From: CAZDKO01 sp964506075 [NCBI: uncultured bacterium]
Lineage (GTDB): Bacteria; CAZDME01; JAYEMH01
DNA length: 23,739 nucleotides
Direction: 5' to 3'
NCBI GenBank assembly: GCA_964506075.1
Contig: CAZDKO010000026.1
Span: 1-23,739 of the forward strand
The position numbers were made by a program, and so were the translations under genes. Of the stretch, positions 17,948-23,739 are shown piece by piece. The notes under the pieces are model-generated. The model did no database searches and was not told where the DNA came from. It worked only from the letters and a program-made list of their open reading frames with translations. Each line of letters starts with the position of its first letter. Within the stretch, counting starts at the first letter, position 1.

Positions 17948-18768
17948 TATTTTAGTTCCTGTAGAAATTTCTTAACTAATTTAGTCAGTTTGGGTTCGGC
18001 TTCATTAGCCACTTTCAAAATCTCTTCAATATTGGCCGGTTTAAGAGCATCGGGAAGACAAATATCGGTAATGCAGGAAATTCCCAATATTTCAAATCCT
18101 GCCTGAACCGCTGCAATTACCTCCGGAACAGTCGACATGCCCACCATATCCGCTCCGATTAAACGCATAAAACGGTATTCAGCGCGAGTCTCCAGGTTAG
18201 GACCGGTTACGCCAATATAAACGCCTTTCTTAATCTTTATTCTTTCTTCAAGAGCCACCTTTTCCATAAGGGCTATTAAACGCTGACTATAAGGTTCACA
18301 CATATCCGGAAACCTCGGTCCTAATTTTTCATGGTGAGGTCCGATTAAAGGATTAACCCCCATAAAATTAATATGGTCGGTAATCAAAACTAGGTCTCCC
18401 ATGGAAAAATGCGGGTTTATTCCTCCGGCCGCATTAGAAACTATAAGTGTTTTTGCCCCTAACAATTTAGCCACCCGGATAGAAATAATAATTTCTTCCA
18501 GAGAATAACCTTCGTAATAATGAAATCTTCCCTGCAGAGCAATAATCTTCTTCTGTCCGATTTTACCGGCCACTAATTGTCCTTCGTGACTTACTGTGGT
18601 AGAAACAGGAAAATGGGGAATTTCCTCATAGGGAATAATTTTCTCATCAGAAATTTCTTTAGCCAAAGCACCTAATCCGGTACCAAGAATAATGGCTACT
18701 TCCGGGCGCATCTTAATCTTCTGGTCAACGGCTTTAGCCGCTAATTCTATTTTTTCTATCGTCTTCAT
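17947..18768 (-). CDS. Trimeric purine nucleoside phosphorylase family (possibly methylthioadenosine/adenosine type)
   Basis: The enzyme splits purine nucleosides with phosphate. At 273 residues it fits the trimeric PNP/MTAP family. Motifs are 'ILGTGLG' (27-33), 'GRFHYYEGY' (80-88, phosphate His83), 'SNAAGGIN', 'GDLVLITDHINF', 'TGPNLETRAEY' (Glu193) and 'GMSTVPEV' (210-217). By alignment to human PNP, Asn243, which selects 6-oxopurines, is Asp235 here, and His257, which contacts the ribose 5'-OH, is Ile247. Both changes point towards 6-amino and 5'-substituted substrates such as methylthioadenosine, although PNP-like Glu193 is kept. The symbol is left empty for that reason. The ATG has a strong GGAGG at about 5 nt; the YggT-family gene ends 24 bp upstream. 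Confidence 0.9.
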   Translation of the reverse strand: MKTIEKIELAAKAVDQKIKMRPEVAIILGTGLGALAKEISDEKIIPYEEIPHFPVSTTVSHEGQLVAGKIGQKKIIALQGRFHYYEGYSLEEIIISIRVAKLLGAKTLIVSNAAGGINPHFSMGDLVLITDHINFMGVNPLIGPHHEKLGPRFPDMCEPYSQRLIALMEKVALEERIKIKKGVYIGVTGPNLETRAEYRFMRLIGADMVGMSTVPEVIAAVQAGFEILGISCITDICLPDALKPANIEEILKVANEAEPKLTKLVKKFLQELK

Positions 18769-18792
18769 TTGACCCTCCTGAATTTGCTATTC

Positions 18793-19116
18793 TTAGAATA
18801 AAGATCCCCGAGGCCGCTCTGTCTCTTCTACTTTTCTGTTTATGTCCACAATCAGCCAGATTATAAAAAATTTAAGAAATAATAAAAAAGCAATTACAAA
18901 CACAGGCCTGATATCATATTTTAATACGGGAACATGTAAAATCTCACCGGTTAAATTGACCGTTTGTTCCGTTAAAAATCCGATTAATTCAAAAGTATAA
19001 TCAGGCCCAACCCAGGCAAGAATGAGTCTCATAATAAAAATAAACAGAAAAATCATCAGGAAAACATTAACCACATAACAAAAAGCTTTCAAAAAATTAA
19101 CCAGTATCATTTTCAT
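18793..19116 (-). CDS. YggT-family membrane protein
   Basis: This is a small integral membrane protein of 107 residues. It has two hydrophobic segments (about 4-36 and 66-90) joined by the conserved soluble part: 'RLILAWVGPD' and then 'FLTEQTVNLTGEILHVPV', followed by 'DIRPVFVIAFLLFLKF'. This pattern fits the YggT family, whose role is poorly defined and has been linked to division or osmotic stress in some bacteria. I start at the ATG at 19116 because the GGAGG at 19126-19130 is 9 nt away. The in-frame ATG at 19122, which overlaps the thpR stop (TAATG), is only 3 nt from that site. Confidence 0.8.
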   Translation of the reverse strand: MKMILVNFLKAFCYVVNVFLMIFLFIFIMRLILAWVGPDYTFELIGFLTEQTVNLTGEILHVPVLKYDIRPVFVIAFLLFLKFFIIWLIVDINRKVEETERPRGSLF

Positions 19117-19121
19117 AATCA

Positions 19122-19694
19122 TTAACCTCCCAGCCGCGTATCGTTTAATAAGGTATAAACGGGACCCAGCGGCGTCAAAATACTTTTGTAAAGGGAAAGT
19201 TTTTCTACTTTTAGCTCGCCAATAAAAAAGTCGCCTTTTTTTACCATCTTGCTCAACCTGTCTTTATGCTTGGCCGAACGACATCTGCCCAAGGTTAAAT
19301 GGGGATTAAAAATACGTTCTTCCCGGGGGAAACCAATTTTGGATAAATCATTTTCAATCTTCTTATTAATTTCTTTTAACAATTCACTCCCTTTACTGAT
19401 TCCCAGCCAGATAACCCGGGGGCTTTCGGCGTTGGGGAAAAATCCCACCCCTTCAATAAAAACAGAAAAGGGAATAAACGCCTCTCCAATTTTTTGCAAA
19501 CTGATATTTATCTTGGGTATTTCTTTTTCACTGATATGGCCCAGAAATTTTAAAGTAAGATGAATATTATCCGGTTTAACCCATTTAACATCAGCCTTTG
19601 TTTCTTTCAGTTTATCCTGAAGATCTTCTATTTTTTTAACAATCGGTTCAGATAAAGCAACAGCAATAAAACTTCTAATTTTGCCTTCATTCAT
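19122..19694 (-). CDS. thpR: RNA 2',3'-cyclic phosphodiesterase
   Basis: This is a 2H-phosphoesterase of the LigT/ThpR family, which opens 2',3'-cyclic phosphates at RNA 3' ends. The 190-residue protein has both catalytic H-x-T motifs: HLTL at 45-48 and HLTL at 132-135, the second followed by GRCR. 'RSFIAVALS' at the N-terminus and 'WVKPDNIHLTLKFLG' are typical. The ATG at 19694 overlaps the cinA end by 8 bp, and the stop overlaps the alternative YggT start by one base, so the gene sits inside a coupled run. cinA-thpR adjacency is common in bacteria, often near recA, but recA is not here. Confidence 0.94.
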   Translation of the reverse strand: MNEGKIRSFIAVALSEPIVKKIEDLQDKLKETKADVKWVKPDNIHLTLKFLGHISEKEIPKINISLQKIGEAFIPFSVFIEGVGFFPNAESPRVIWLGISKGSELLKEINKKIENDLSKIGFPREERIFNPHLTLGRCRSAKHKDRLSKMVKKGDFFIGELKVEKLSLYKSILTPLGPVYTLLNDTRLGG

Positions 19695-20919
19695 TTTTAA
19701 TCAAAGTTAAGCGAACCATATTAAGAGCCGCCTGTGACACTTTATTTTTAATAAGTTCCCGTTCTCCTTCAAAATGAAATTCCCGGGTTATTACTTTCTC
19801 TGGTGTAGCCAGAGAAATAAAAACAAGGCCAACCGGTTTATCTGAACTTCCTCCGCCCGGACCGGCAATCCCGGTCACCGCTAAACCCAGTTCGACTTTG
19901 GCTTTTTCCCTGGCACCTAAAGCCATCGCCTCAGCCATTTCCTGACTGACCGCTCCTTTTTCTTTTAAAATCCTTTCATCTATTCCTAACATATCTATTT
20001 TTGCCCTGTTACTATAAGTGATAAAAGCCCGTTCAAAATAATTGGAACTGCCGGGGATATTGGTTAAACGATGAGAAATCAAACCACCGGTGCAAGATTC
20101 CGCCACGGCTATTTTCTTTTTTCCCATACTTAACAATAAAGCGACTACTCCCTCTAAAGTTTCCTCTCCCACTCCATAAATAGCATCACCTAAAATTTTC
20201 CTGATAGAGGCCTCAACTTCACCAATTAAATCGGTTGCTTTTTTACCTTTAGCTTCAATTTTCAGAATAACTTCATTCTGCCGGGGTAAAAAAGAAAATT
20301 TAAATTCATTCCGTTTTAAAATATCATCAAGCTTTTGACTGATTTCAGCCTCACTTAATCCGTATATCCTGAAAGCATAGGTGATATTAGCTGAGGATTT
20401 AACCCTCCGGCTTAAATAGAGAATCACCTCTTTTTCCATTAAATAACTCAATTCCTCAGGGACCCCGGGTAAAGCAATCAATACCTTATTATTTTCTTCT
20501 ACAATTAAACCTGGAGCCGTTCCTTTTAAATTAGGTAAAACTTTACTGCCTTGAGGGACTAAAGCCTGGTTATAAACAAACTGGGGGGGAGAAATATTTA
20601 CCTTTTTATAGAAATCTTCAATGTTTTTTAGAATACTATTATCCACGACTAAACGCCGTTTAAAAAACCTGGTAATAACCTTTTTAGTCATATCATCTAA
20701 CGTCGGGCCTAAACCACCTGTAGTAATGACCACGTTTACCCGATTAAAAGAATCTCTGATCGCTTCTAAAATCTCTTCTTCATCATCTCCGATTATAACC
20801 CCCCGGTTTATAGTAATATCTAACTTGTTAAAATAATCAGCTAAACTGATAAGATTAGTATTAACTCTTGTTCCGTCAAGTAATTCCGAACCGATATTTA
20901 TAACTTCAATTTGGACCAT
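19687..20919 (-). CDS. cinA: CinA family protein (nucleotide pyrophosphatase plus NMN deamidase domains)
   Basis: This is a two-domain protein of 410 residues, the full family length. The N-terminal MoaB/Mog-like domain (about 1-170) contains 'GSELLDGTRVNTN' and 'TTGGLGPTLDD' (66-76). In CinA it acts on ADP-ribose-type dinucleotides. The C-terminal domain (about 255-410) is the PncC-type NMN amidohydrolase: 'AESCTGG' at 273-279 with probable nucleophile Ser275, 'GAVS..MAEAMALGAR' and 'AVTGIAGPGGGS..KPVGLV'. It recycles NMN to NaMN in NAD salvage. The gene starts 13 bp after pgpA without a strong Shine-Dalgarno and overlaps thpR by 8 bp. Any link to competence, from which the name comes, is not implied. 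Confidence 0.95.
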   Translation of the reverse strand: MVQIEVINIGSELLDGTRVNTNLISLADYFNKLDITINRGVIIGDDEEEILEAIRDSFNRVNVVITTGGLGPTLDDMTKKVITRFFKRRLVVDNSILKNIEDFYKKVNISPPQFVYNQALVPQGSKVLPNLKGTAPGLIVEENNKVLIALPGVPEELSYLMEKEVILYLSRRVKSSANITYAFRIYGLSEAEISQKLDDILKRNEFKFSFLPRQNEVILKIEAKGKKATDLIGEVEASIRKILGDAIYGVGEETLEGVVALLLSMGKKKIAVAESCTGGLISHRLTNIPGSSNYFERAFITYSNRAKIDMLGIDERILKEKGAVSQEMAEAMALGAREKAKVELGLAVTGIAGPGGGSSDKPVGLVFISLATPEKVITREFHFEGERELIKNKVSQAALNMVRLTLIKNE

Positions 20920-20932
20920 TTTAATGTTTTTC

Positions 20933-21394
20933 TTATCTGGCTAAACCGATTATCATTCTTAAAACTAAATTTGTATATAACGCTACAAAAAAATCATCAA
21001 GCATAACACCGCTTGCTCCGTTTAAACTTTCAATCCGTCTGGCCGGAGGCGGCTTTAAGATATCTAAAACCCGGAATATCAAAAACCCGGTAAGTCCCAG
21101 AAACCAATTTATAAAAGGCACTCCCCAAAAACACAAGAGAATACCAAATATTTCATCAATAACTATCTTTTTATCATCTTTCTTTTTAAAAATTATTTCC
21201 GCTCTGGGGATAAAGATAAAACCGGCATAAAGGGATAAAACTAAAATTAAACCATAAATAAAAATAAAATTCCTGACTATCCAATAAATAGAAAAGCCAA
21301 GCAAACTGGCTATTGTTCCGGGAATAATCGGAGAATATCCGCAGCCAAAACCGGTAACAACTGTCTTAACCCAGAAATCCTCTTTCGGTTTCAT
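20933..21394 (-). CDS. pgpA: Phosphatidylglycerophosphatase A
   Basis: PgpA dephosphorylates phosphatidylglycerol phosphate to phosphatidylglycerol in the inner membrane. The 153-residue protein has the family motifs 'GFGCGYSPIIPGTIASL' (15-31), 'VIDEIFG' (78-84), 'FRVLDILKPPPARR' (107-120) and 'GVMLDD' (129-134). Several hydrophobic stretches lie between them. The ATG at 21394 overlaps the pgsA stop as ATGA with no clear Shine-Dalgarno of its own, so it depends on pgsA translation. This pairs the enzyme with the one that makes its substrate. Confidence 0.96.
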   Translation of the reverse strand: MKPKEDFWVKTVVTGFGCGYSPIIPGTIASLLGFSIYWIVRNFIFIYGLILVLSLYAGFIFIPRAEIIFKKKDDKKIVIDEIFGILLCFWGVPFINWFLGLTGFLIFRVLDILKPPPARRIESLNGASGVMLDDFFVALYTNLVLRMIIGLAR

Positions 21395-21969
21395 AATTCT
21401 AACAATTTTCGGTTCCGCCAGATATAATTCAGCCCGGATATAACGGTTAAAAAAACCACCACCAGCATAAAAACGTTGATGCTGATTTTTAACCAGCTCT
21501 CCAGATAAGGAGCTAAACCTTTTAGAAGAAAAGAAAGAGTATTTTTTAAAGCGATAAAAGATAGAATCACTATAATAATGCTAAATTGAGAAATAGTTTT
21601 ATGCTTGCCTAATCTTTCAGCCGCCAGAATCTTACCTTCAGAAGCGGCTAAAGTTCTCAGTCCCATAATGGCAAATTCTCTTCCGATAACGATAACCACC
21701 ATCCAGGCCGGAATAATCCCCATTTCCACAAAAGAAATAAAAGCGGCGCTTATTAACATCTTATCAGCTAAAGGATCAATTAAAATGCCGAATTTAGTCA
21801 CCGAATTAGTCTCCCGGGCAATTTTCCCGTCATAATAATCGGTTAACGCGGCTACCAGAAAAATCAATAAAGCGCCGTATTTAGCCCAGGGGTTATGAAA
21901 AAACAAAAAAAACATAAATATAAAAATAAGAAAAACCCTTAAAACCGTCAGTTTATTGGCTATATTCAT
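21391..21969 (-). CDS. pgsA: CDP-diacylglycerol-glycerol-3-phosphate 3-phosphatidyltransferase
   Basis: PgsA makes phosphatidylglycerol phosphate from CDP-diacylglycerol and glycerol 3-phosphate. The protein is 192 residues with several membrane segments. The complete CDP-alcohol phosphotransferase signature is present: D44-x2-D47-G48-x2-A51-R52-x8-G61-x3-D65-x3-D69. The N-terminus MNIANKLTVLR is the usual PgsA beginning, which fixes the ATG at 21969. No Shine-Dalgarno is visible there (the upstream minus strand reads TTTTCTCCAATTTATATT). That contrasts with several neighbours and suggests a leaderless or weakly initiated message. It is the first protein gene after the tRNA cluster and heads the run down to rluD. 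Confidence 0.96.
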   Translation of the reverse strand: MNIANKLTVLRVFLIFIFMFFLFFHNPWAKYGALLIFLVAALTDYYDGKIARETNSVTKFGILIDPLADKMLISAAFISFVEMGIIPAWMVVIVIGREFAIMGLRTLAASEGKILAAERLGKHKTISQFSIIIVILSFIALKNTLSFLLKGLAPYLESWLKISINVFMLVVVFLTVISGLNYIWRNRKLLEL

Positions 21970-22075
21970 AATATAAATTGGAGAAAATATAGTAAATTTA
22001 AGTGGGTGATTAGTAATTGCAATTTTGGGTTGAGGCTATATGTATTATTAACTAATTTCCACTCGCGGTTAATCA

Positions 22076-22152
22076 TGGTGTCCCGTGTCCGGCTCGAACG
22101 GACGACCTCCGCCATGTCAAGACGGCGCTCTGACCAGCTGAGCTAACGGGAC
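22076..22152 (-). tRNA. tRNA-Val (GAC)
   Basis: The 77-nt gene folds as a full cloverleaf. The acceptor GTCCCGT pairs with ACGGGAC, the D-stem is GCTC/GAGC, the anticodon stem is CCGTC/GGCGG with loop TTGACAT (anticodon GAC), and the T-stem is GTCCG/CGGAC with loop TTCGAGC. A 3' CCA is encoded. It is the last tRNA of the cluster; pgsA starts 106 bp downstream. No terminator hairpin with U-tract is visible after it. Confidence 0.96.
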
Positions 22153-22190
22153 ACAATTATCTTGGTTAAATGGTTAATGAATTATATAGT

Positions 22191-22295
22191 CGGTAGTAGT
22201 CAGTAGTTAGTAGTTAGTAGACAGTAGTCAGTAGTTAATAGTATTTAGTAACGACTATTCACTGTTTACTGCTCACCAATCACCAGTTAACCAAT
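22191..22295. repeat. Heptamer repeat array, copy B (tRNA-Leu to tRNA-Val spacer)
   Basis: Fifteen consecutive 7-bp units stay in register. Units 1-9 are of the form AGTYAGT (for example AGTCAGT, AGTTAGT twice, AGACAGT, AGTCAGT, AGTTAAT, AGTATTT). Units 10-14 drift to ACTATTC, ACTGTTT, ACTGCTC, ACCAATC and ACCAGTT. The array fills most of the spacer between the two tRNAs; two or three weaker units may extend it to about 22170. Reverse complements of the first-half units match copy A at 17906-17947. The unit is too short and too varied for a CRISPR. Confidence 0.8.
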
Positions 22296-22304
22296 TCTAG
22301 TTAT

Positions 22305-22393
22305 TGGTGCCGGGAGCCGGACTCGAACCGGCACGCCCTTTACAGAGCATGGGATTTTAAGTCCCAGGCGTCTACCAATTCCGCCATCCCGGC
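22305..22393 (-). tRNA. tRNA-Leu (UAA)
   Basis: This 89-nt gene has a long variable arm, as class II tRNAs do. The acceptor GCCGGGA pairs with TCCCGGC, the anticodon stem is TGGGA/TCCCA with loop CTTAAAA (anticodon TAA), and the T-stem is GCCGG/CCGGC with loop TTCGAGT. A 3' CCA is encoded. It lies between tRNA-Cys and tRNA-Val and is probably co-transcribed with both. Confidence 0.96.
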
Positions 22394-22400
22394 CTTTACG

Positions 22401-22462
22401 GTAAACATCCTATAGCAAACATTACCAACTAAAAGCCATCTGCTATAAGCTATCCGCCAAAA
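22401..22462. repeat. Possible degenerate heptamer array (tRNA-Cys to tRNA-Leu spacer)
   Basis: The spacer can be read as about nine loose 7-bp units on the plus strand (GTAAACA, TCCTATA, GCAAACA, TTACCAA, CTAAAAG, CCATCTG, CTATAAG, CTATCCG and a last partial unit). GTAAACA also occurs on the opposite strand of copy B. The match is much weaker than in the two clear arrays and may be decay or chance. Confidence 0.3.
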
Positions 22463-22538
22463 TGGAGGCGTGGGTCGGATTTGAACCGACGCATCGCGGT
22501 TTTGCAGACCGCTCCCTTAGCCACTTGGGTACCACGCC
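22463..22538 (-). tRNA. tRNA-Cys (GCA)
   Basis: The 76-nt cloverleaf has acceptor GGCGTGG/CCACGCC, anticodon stem GCGGT/ACCGC with loop CTGCAAA (anticodon GCA), and T-stem GTCGG/CCGAC with loop TTCAAAT. A 3' TCCA is encoded. It is the first tRNA of the cluster and stands about 17 nt after the predicted transcription start. Confidence 0.96.
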
Positions 22539-22562
22539 AGTATTGCAAAAATTAAGTTATTT

Positions 22563-22592
22563 ATTATATGTTTTAACCAGACTCCCTGTCAA
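22563..22592 (-). promoter_or_regulatory. Near-perfect sigma70-type promoter for the tRNA cluster
   Basis: The minus strand has TTGACA (22592-22587), an 18-bp spacer and TATAAT (22568-22563), in the gap between the yajC stop and tRNA-Cys. Transcription would start near 22556, a short lead-in typical for a tRNA operon. Both hexamers match consensus exactly, as at the rpoB promoter. Confidence 0.82.
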
Positions 22593-22608
22593 GAACAAAT
22601 CGTCTTTT

Positions 22609-22917
22609 CTATACTTTGTGAGATATAGCATTTTTGGAAAAGGTTATCTTTACCCGCTCAGAAACCTCCAGGACTATTTTATTTTCTTTTAAATCGGCCA
22701 CGGTGCCGTAAATCCCACCCTGAGTAACTACCTGATCCCCTTTTTTTAAAGCGGAGATCATCTTAAGACGCTCCTGTTCTTTCTTCTGCTGGGGACGAAT
22801 TAAAAGAATATAAAAAATGAAAAAGATTATGATTATAGGTAAAAAACCGACTATTCCGGAATTACTGGAATTCAGTCCACCGGGGCCAGTACCCATAGCG
22901 TAAGCAACATTCAGCAT
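22609..22917 (-). CDS. yajC: Preprotein translocase subunit YajC
   Basis: YajC is a small single-span membrane protein that associates with SecDF-SecYEG. At 102 residues it is the usual length. A membrane segment (about 22-40) is followed by the conserved 'RPQQKKEQER' (41-50) and 'GDQVVTQGGIYGTV' (60-73). The start has an excellent AGGAGG (22925-22930), 7 nt upstream. tgt lies immediately upstream, as in many bacteria. The usual next genes secD and secF are missing, and a tRNA cluster follows instead. Confidence 0.95.
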   Translation of the reverse strand: MLNVAYAMGTGPGGLNSSNSGIVGFLPIIIIFFIFYILLIRPQQKKEQERLKMISALKKGDQVVTQGGIYGTVADLKENKIVLEVSERVKITFSKNAISHKV

Positions 22918-22983
22918 AATTGTACCTCCTCTTCTAAGTTTATATAATCTTTAAATTTCTGCTTTTTTATCCATTATTCCATC

Positions 22984-23739
22984 TTATCCCTTATAATTAT
23001 CCGTAAAATGCTTTATAAACTGCGCATATCTATCTTCTAAAATTGCCCGGCGGGCTTCAATTAACAATTGGGTATAAAAATGCAGATTATGCCAGGTAGC
23101 TAATCTCATGGCTAAAATTTCACCGCCTTTAAAAAGATGGCGAATATAAGCGCGGCTAAAATTACGGCAGGCATAGCAAGAACAATTTTTCTCTATGGGG
23201 CTAAAATCATCAATATAAGAAGCGTTATTTAAATTCATTTTCCCCTGATAAGTATAAACTGTTCCGTTTCTAGCATTTCGGGTAGGGATAGCACAGTCAA
23301 ACATATCAACCCCTTTTTCCACGGCTCTGAGCACATCAAGAGGTGTACCCACACCCATCAAATAACGAGGTTTATCTTCTGGAAGATGATTAACTGTTAC
23401 CTCAACCATTTCAAACATAAGGTTTTTGTTCTCTCCCACACTTATTCCTCCCAGGGCATATCCATCAAACCCGATATTAATTAAATGTTCGGCACATCGG
23501 TGGCGAAGTTCGGGATAAGTACTTCCCTGAACAATACCAAACAATAACTGTTTTTCCTTTCTCTCTTTTAAAAAAAGCTGCCGCCCGCGTTCAGCCCAGT
23601 CTAAAGTTAAATCAACCGACCGACTGGCCTCCTGAAATGAAGCCGGATATGGTAAACACTCATCCAACACCATAGCGATATCAACTCCAAAATCCAATTG
23701 CGTTTGTACTGCTTCTTCAGGTGATAAAAAAATTTTTGA
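22984..23739 (-). CDS. tgt: Queuine tRNA-ribosyltransferase, C-terminal part (partial)
   Basis: The gene runs off the right edge; 251 C-terminal codons are present. The open frame continues past the TTG at 23697 to the window end, reading 'SKIFLSPEEAVQTQL', so that TTG is not a start. Tgt swaps guanine 34 for preQ1 in tRNAs with GUN anticodons. The sequence shows 'MVLDECLPYP', 'GIVQGS', 'LGGISVGE', the nucleophile region 'MFDCAIPTRNARNG' and the zinc site C-x-C-x2-C ('CSCYAC') with the later His in 'ATWHN'. The stop lies 66 bp upstream of yajC. The queuosine pathway is therefore at least partly present. Confidence 0.97.
   Translation of the reverse strand, partial: SKIFLSPEEAVQTQLDFGVDIAMVLDECLPYPASFQEASRSVDLTLDWAERGRQLFLKERKEKQLLFGIVQGSTYPELRHRCAEHLINIGFDGYALGGISVGENKNLMFEMVEVTVNHLPEDKPRYLMGVGTPLDVLRAVEKGVDMFDCAIPTRNARNGTVYTYQGKMNLNNASYIDDFSPIEKNCSCYACRNFSRAYIRHLFKGGEILAMRLATWHNLHFYTQLLIEARRAILEDRYAQFIKHFTDNYKG

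Noticed and set aside
22156-22161. GATAAT box just before tRNA-Val
   Set aside because: Transcription from it would begin inside the tRNA.
22191-22295. CRISPR array
   Set aside because: Units are 7 bp, contiguous and degenerate, with no spacers and no cas genes nearby.
22462-22692. Plus-strand open frame beginning MEAWVGFEPTHRGF
   Set aside because: Its first third is the antisense of tRNA-Cys, a well-known source of false proteins, and the rest overlaps the end of yajC.

Overview
This window is a dense block of bacterial core genes, all on the minus strand, so transcription runs from right to left. I see no prophage, transposon, CRISPR array or clearly foreign gene. The genome is moderately AT-rich, with Shine-Dalgarno sites and near-consensus sigma70-type promoters. 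Three things suggest an uncultured candidate phylum: IleRS, LspA and PgpA of bacterial type, a lysine-rich TraR/DksA-like protein next to lspA, and a gene order unlike model organisms. Omnitrophota-like lineages come to mind, but this rests on gene order and general protein character, not on a search, and is low confidence.

Right part (23739 to 21970): the 3' part of tgt, then yajC without secD/secF next to it. A tRNA cluster (Cys-GCA, Leu-UAA, Val-GAC) follows. It has a TTGACA-18-TATAAT promoter just ahead of tRNA-Cys. The Leu-Val spacer is almost entirely a degenerate 7-bp repeat array.

Middle part (21969 to 13156): a tightly packed run of genes, pgsA-pgpA (phosphatidylglycerol synthesis), cinA, thpR, a YggT-family membrane protein, a purine nucleoside phosphorylase-family enzyme, ileS, a TraR/DksA-type zinc-finger protein, lspA and rluD. 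Most neighbours overlap or lie within about 25 bp. The PNP-ileS junction is the exception: it carries a second heptamer array and a small hairpin.

Left part (13155 to 1): a perfect consensus promoter (TTGACA-17 bp-TATAAT) lies between rluD and rpoB. It faces one long collinear run: rpoB-rpoC-rpsL-rpsG-fusA-rpsJ-rplC-rplD-rplW-rplB (only the first codons of rplB are present). RNA polymerase, str and S10 genes are therefore joined. rplKAJL is not upstream of rpoB, and tuf is absent between fusA and rpsJ.

The points most worth a second look are the shared heptamer arrays at two intergenic sites and the PNP-family enzyme, whose base and 5' pocket residues look like those of methylthioadenosine phosphorylase. 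The joined rpoBC-str-S10 run behind one consensus promoter and the histone-like lysine tail on the DksA-like protein come next. I found no convincing new multi-gene system; this is mainly housekeeping DNA.
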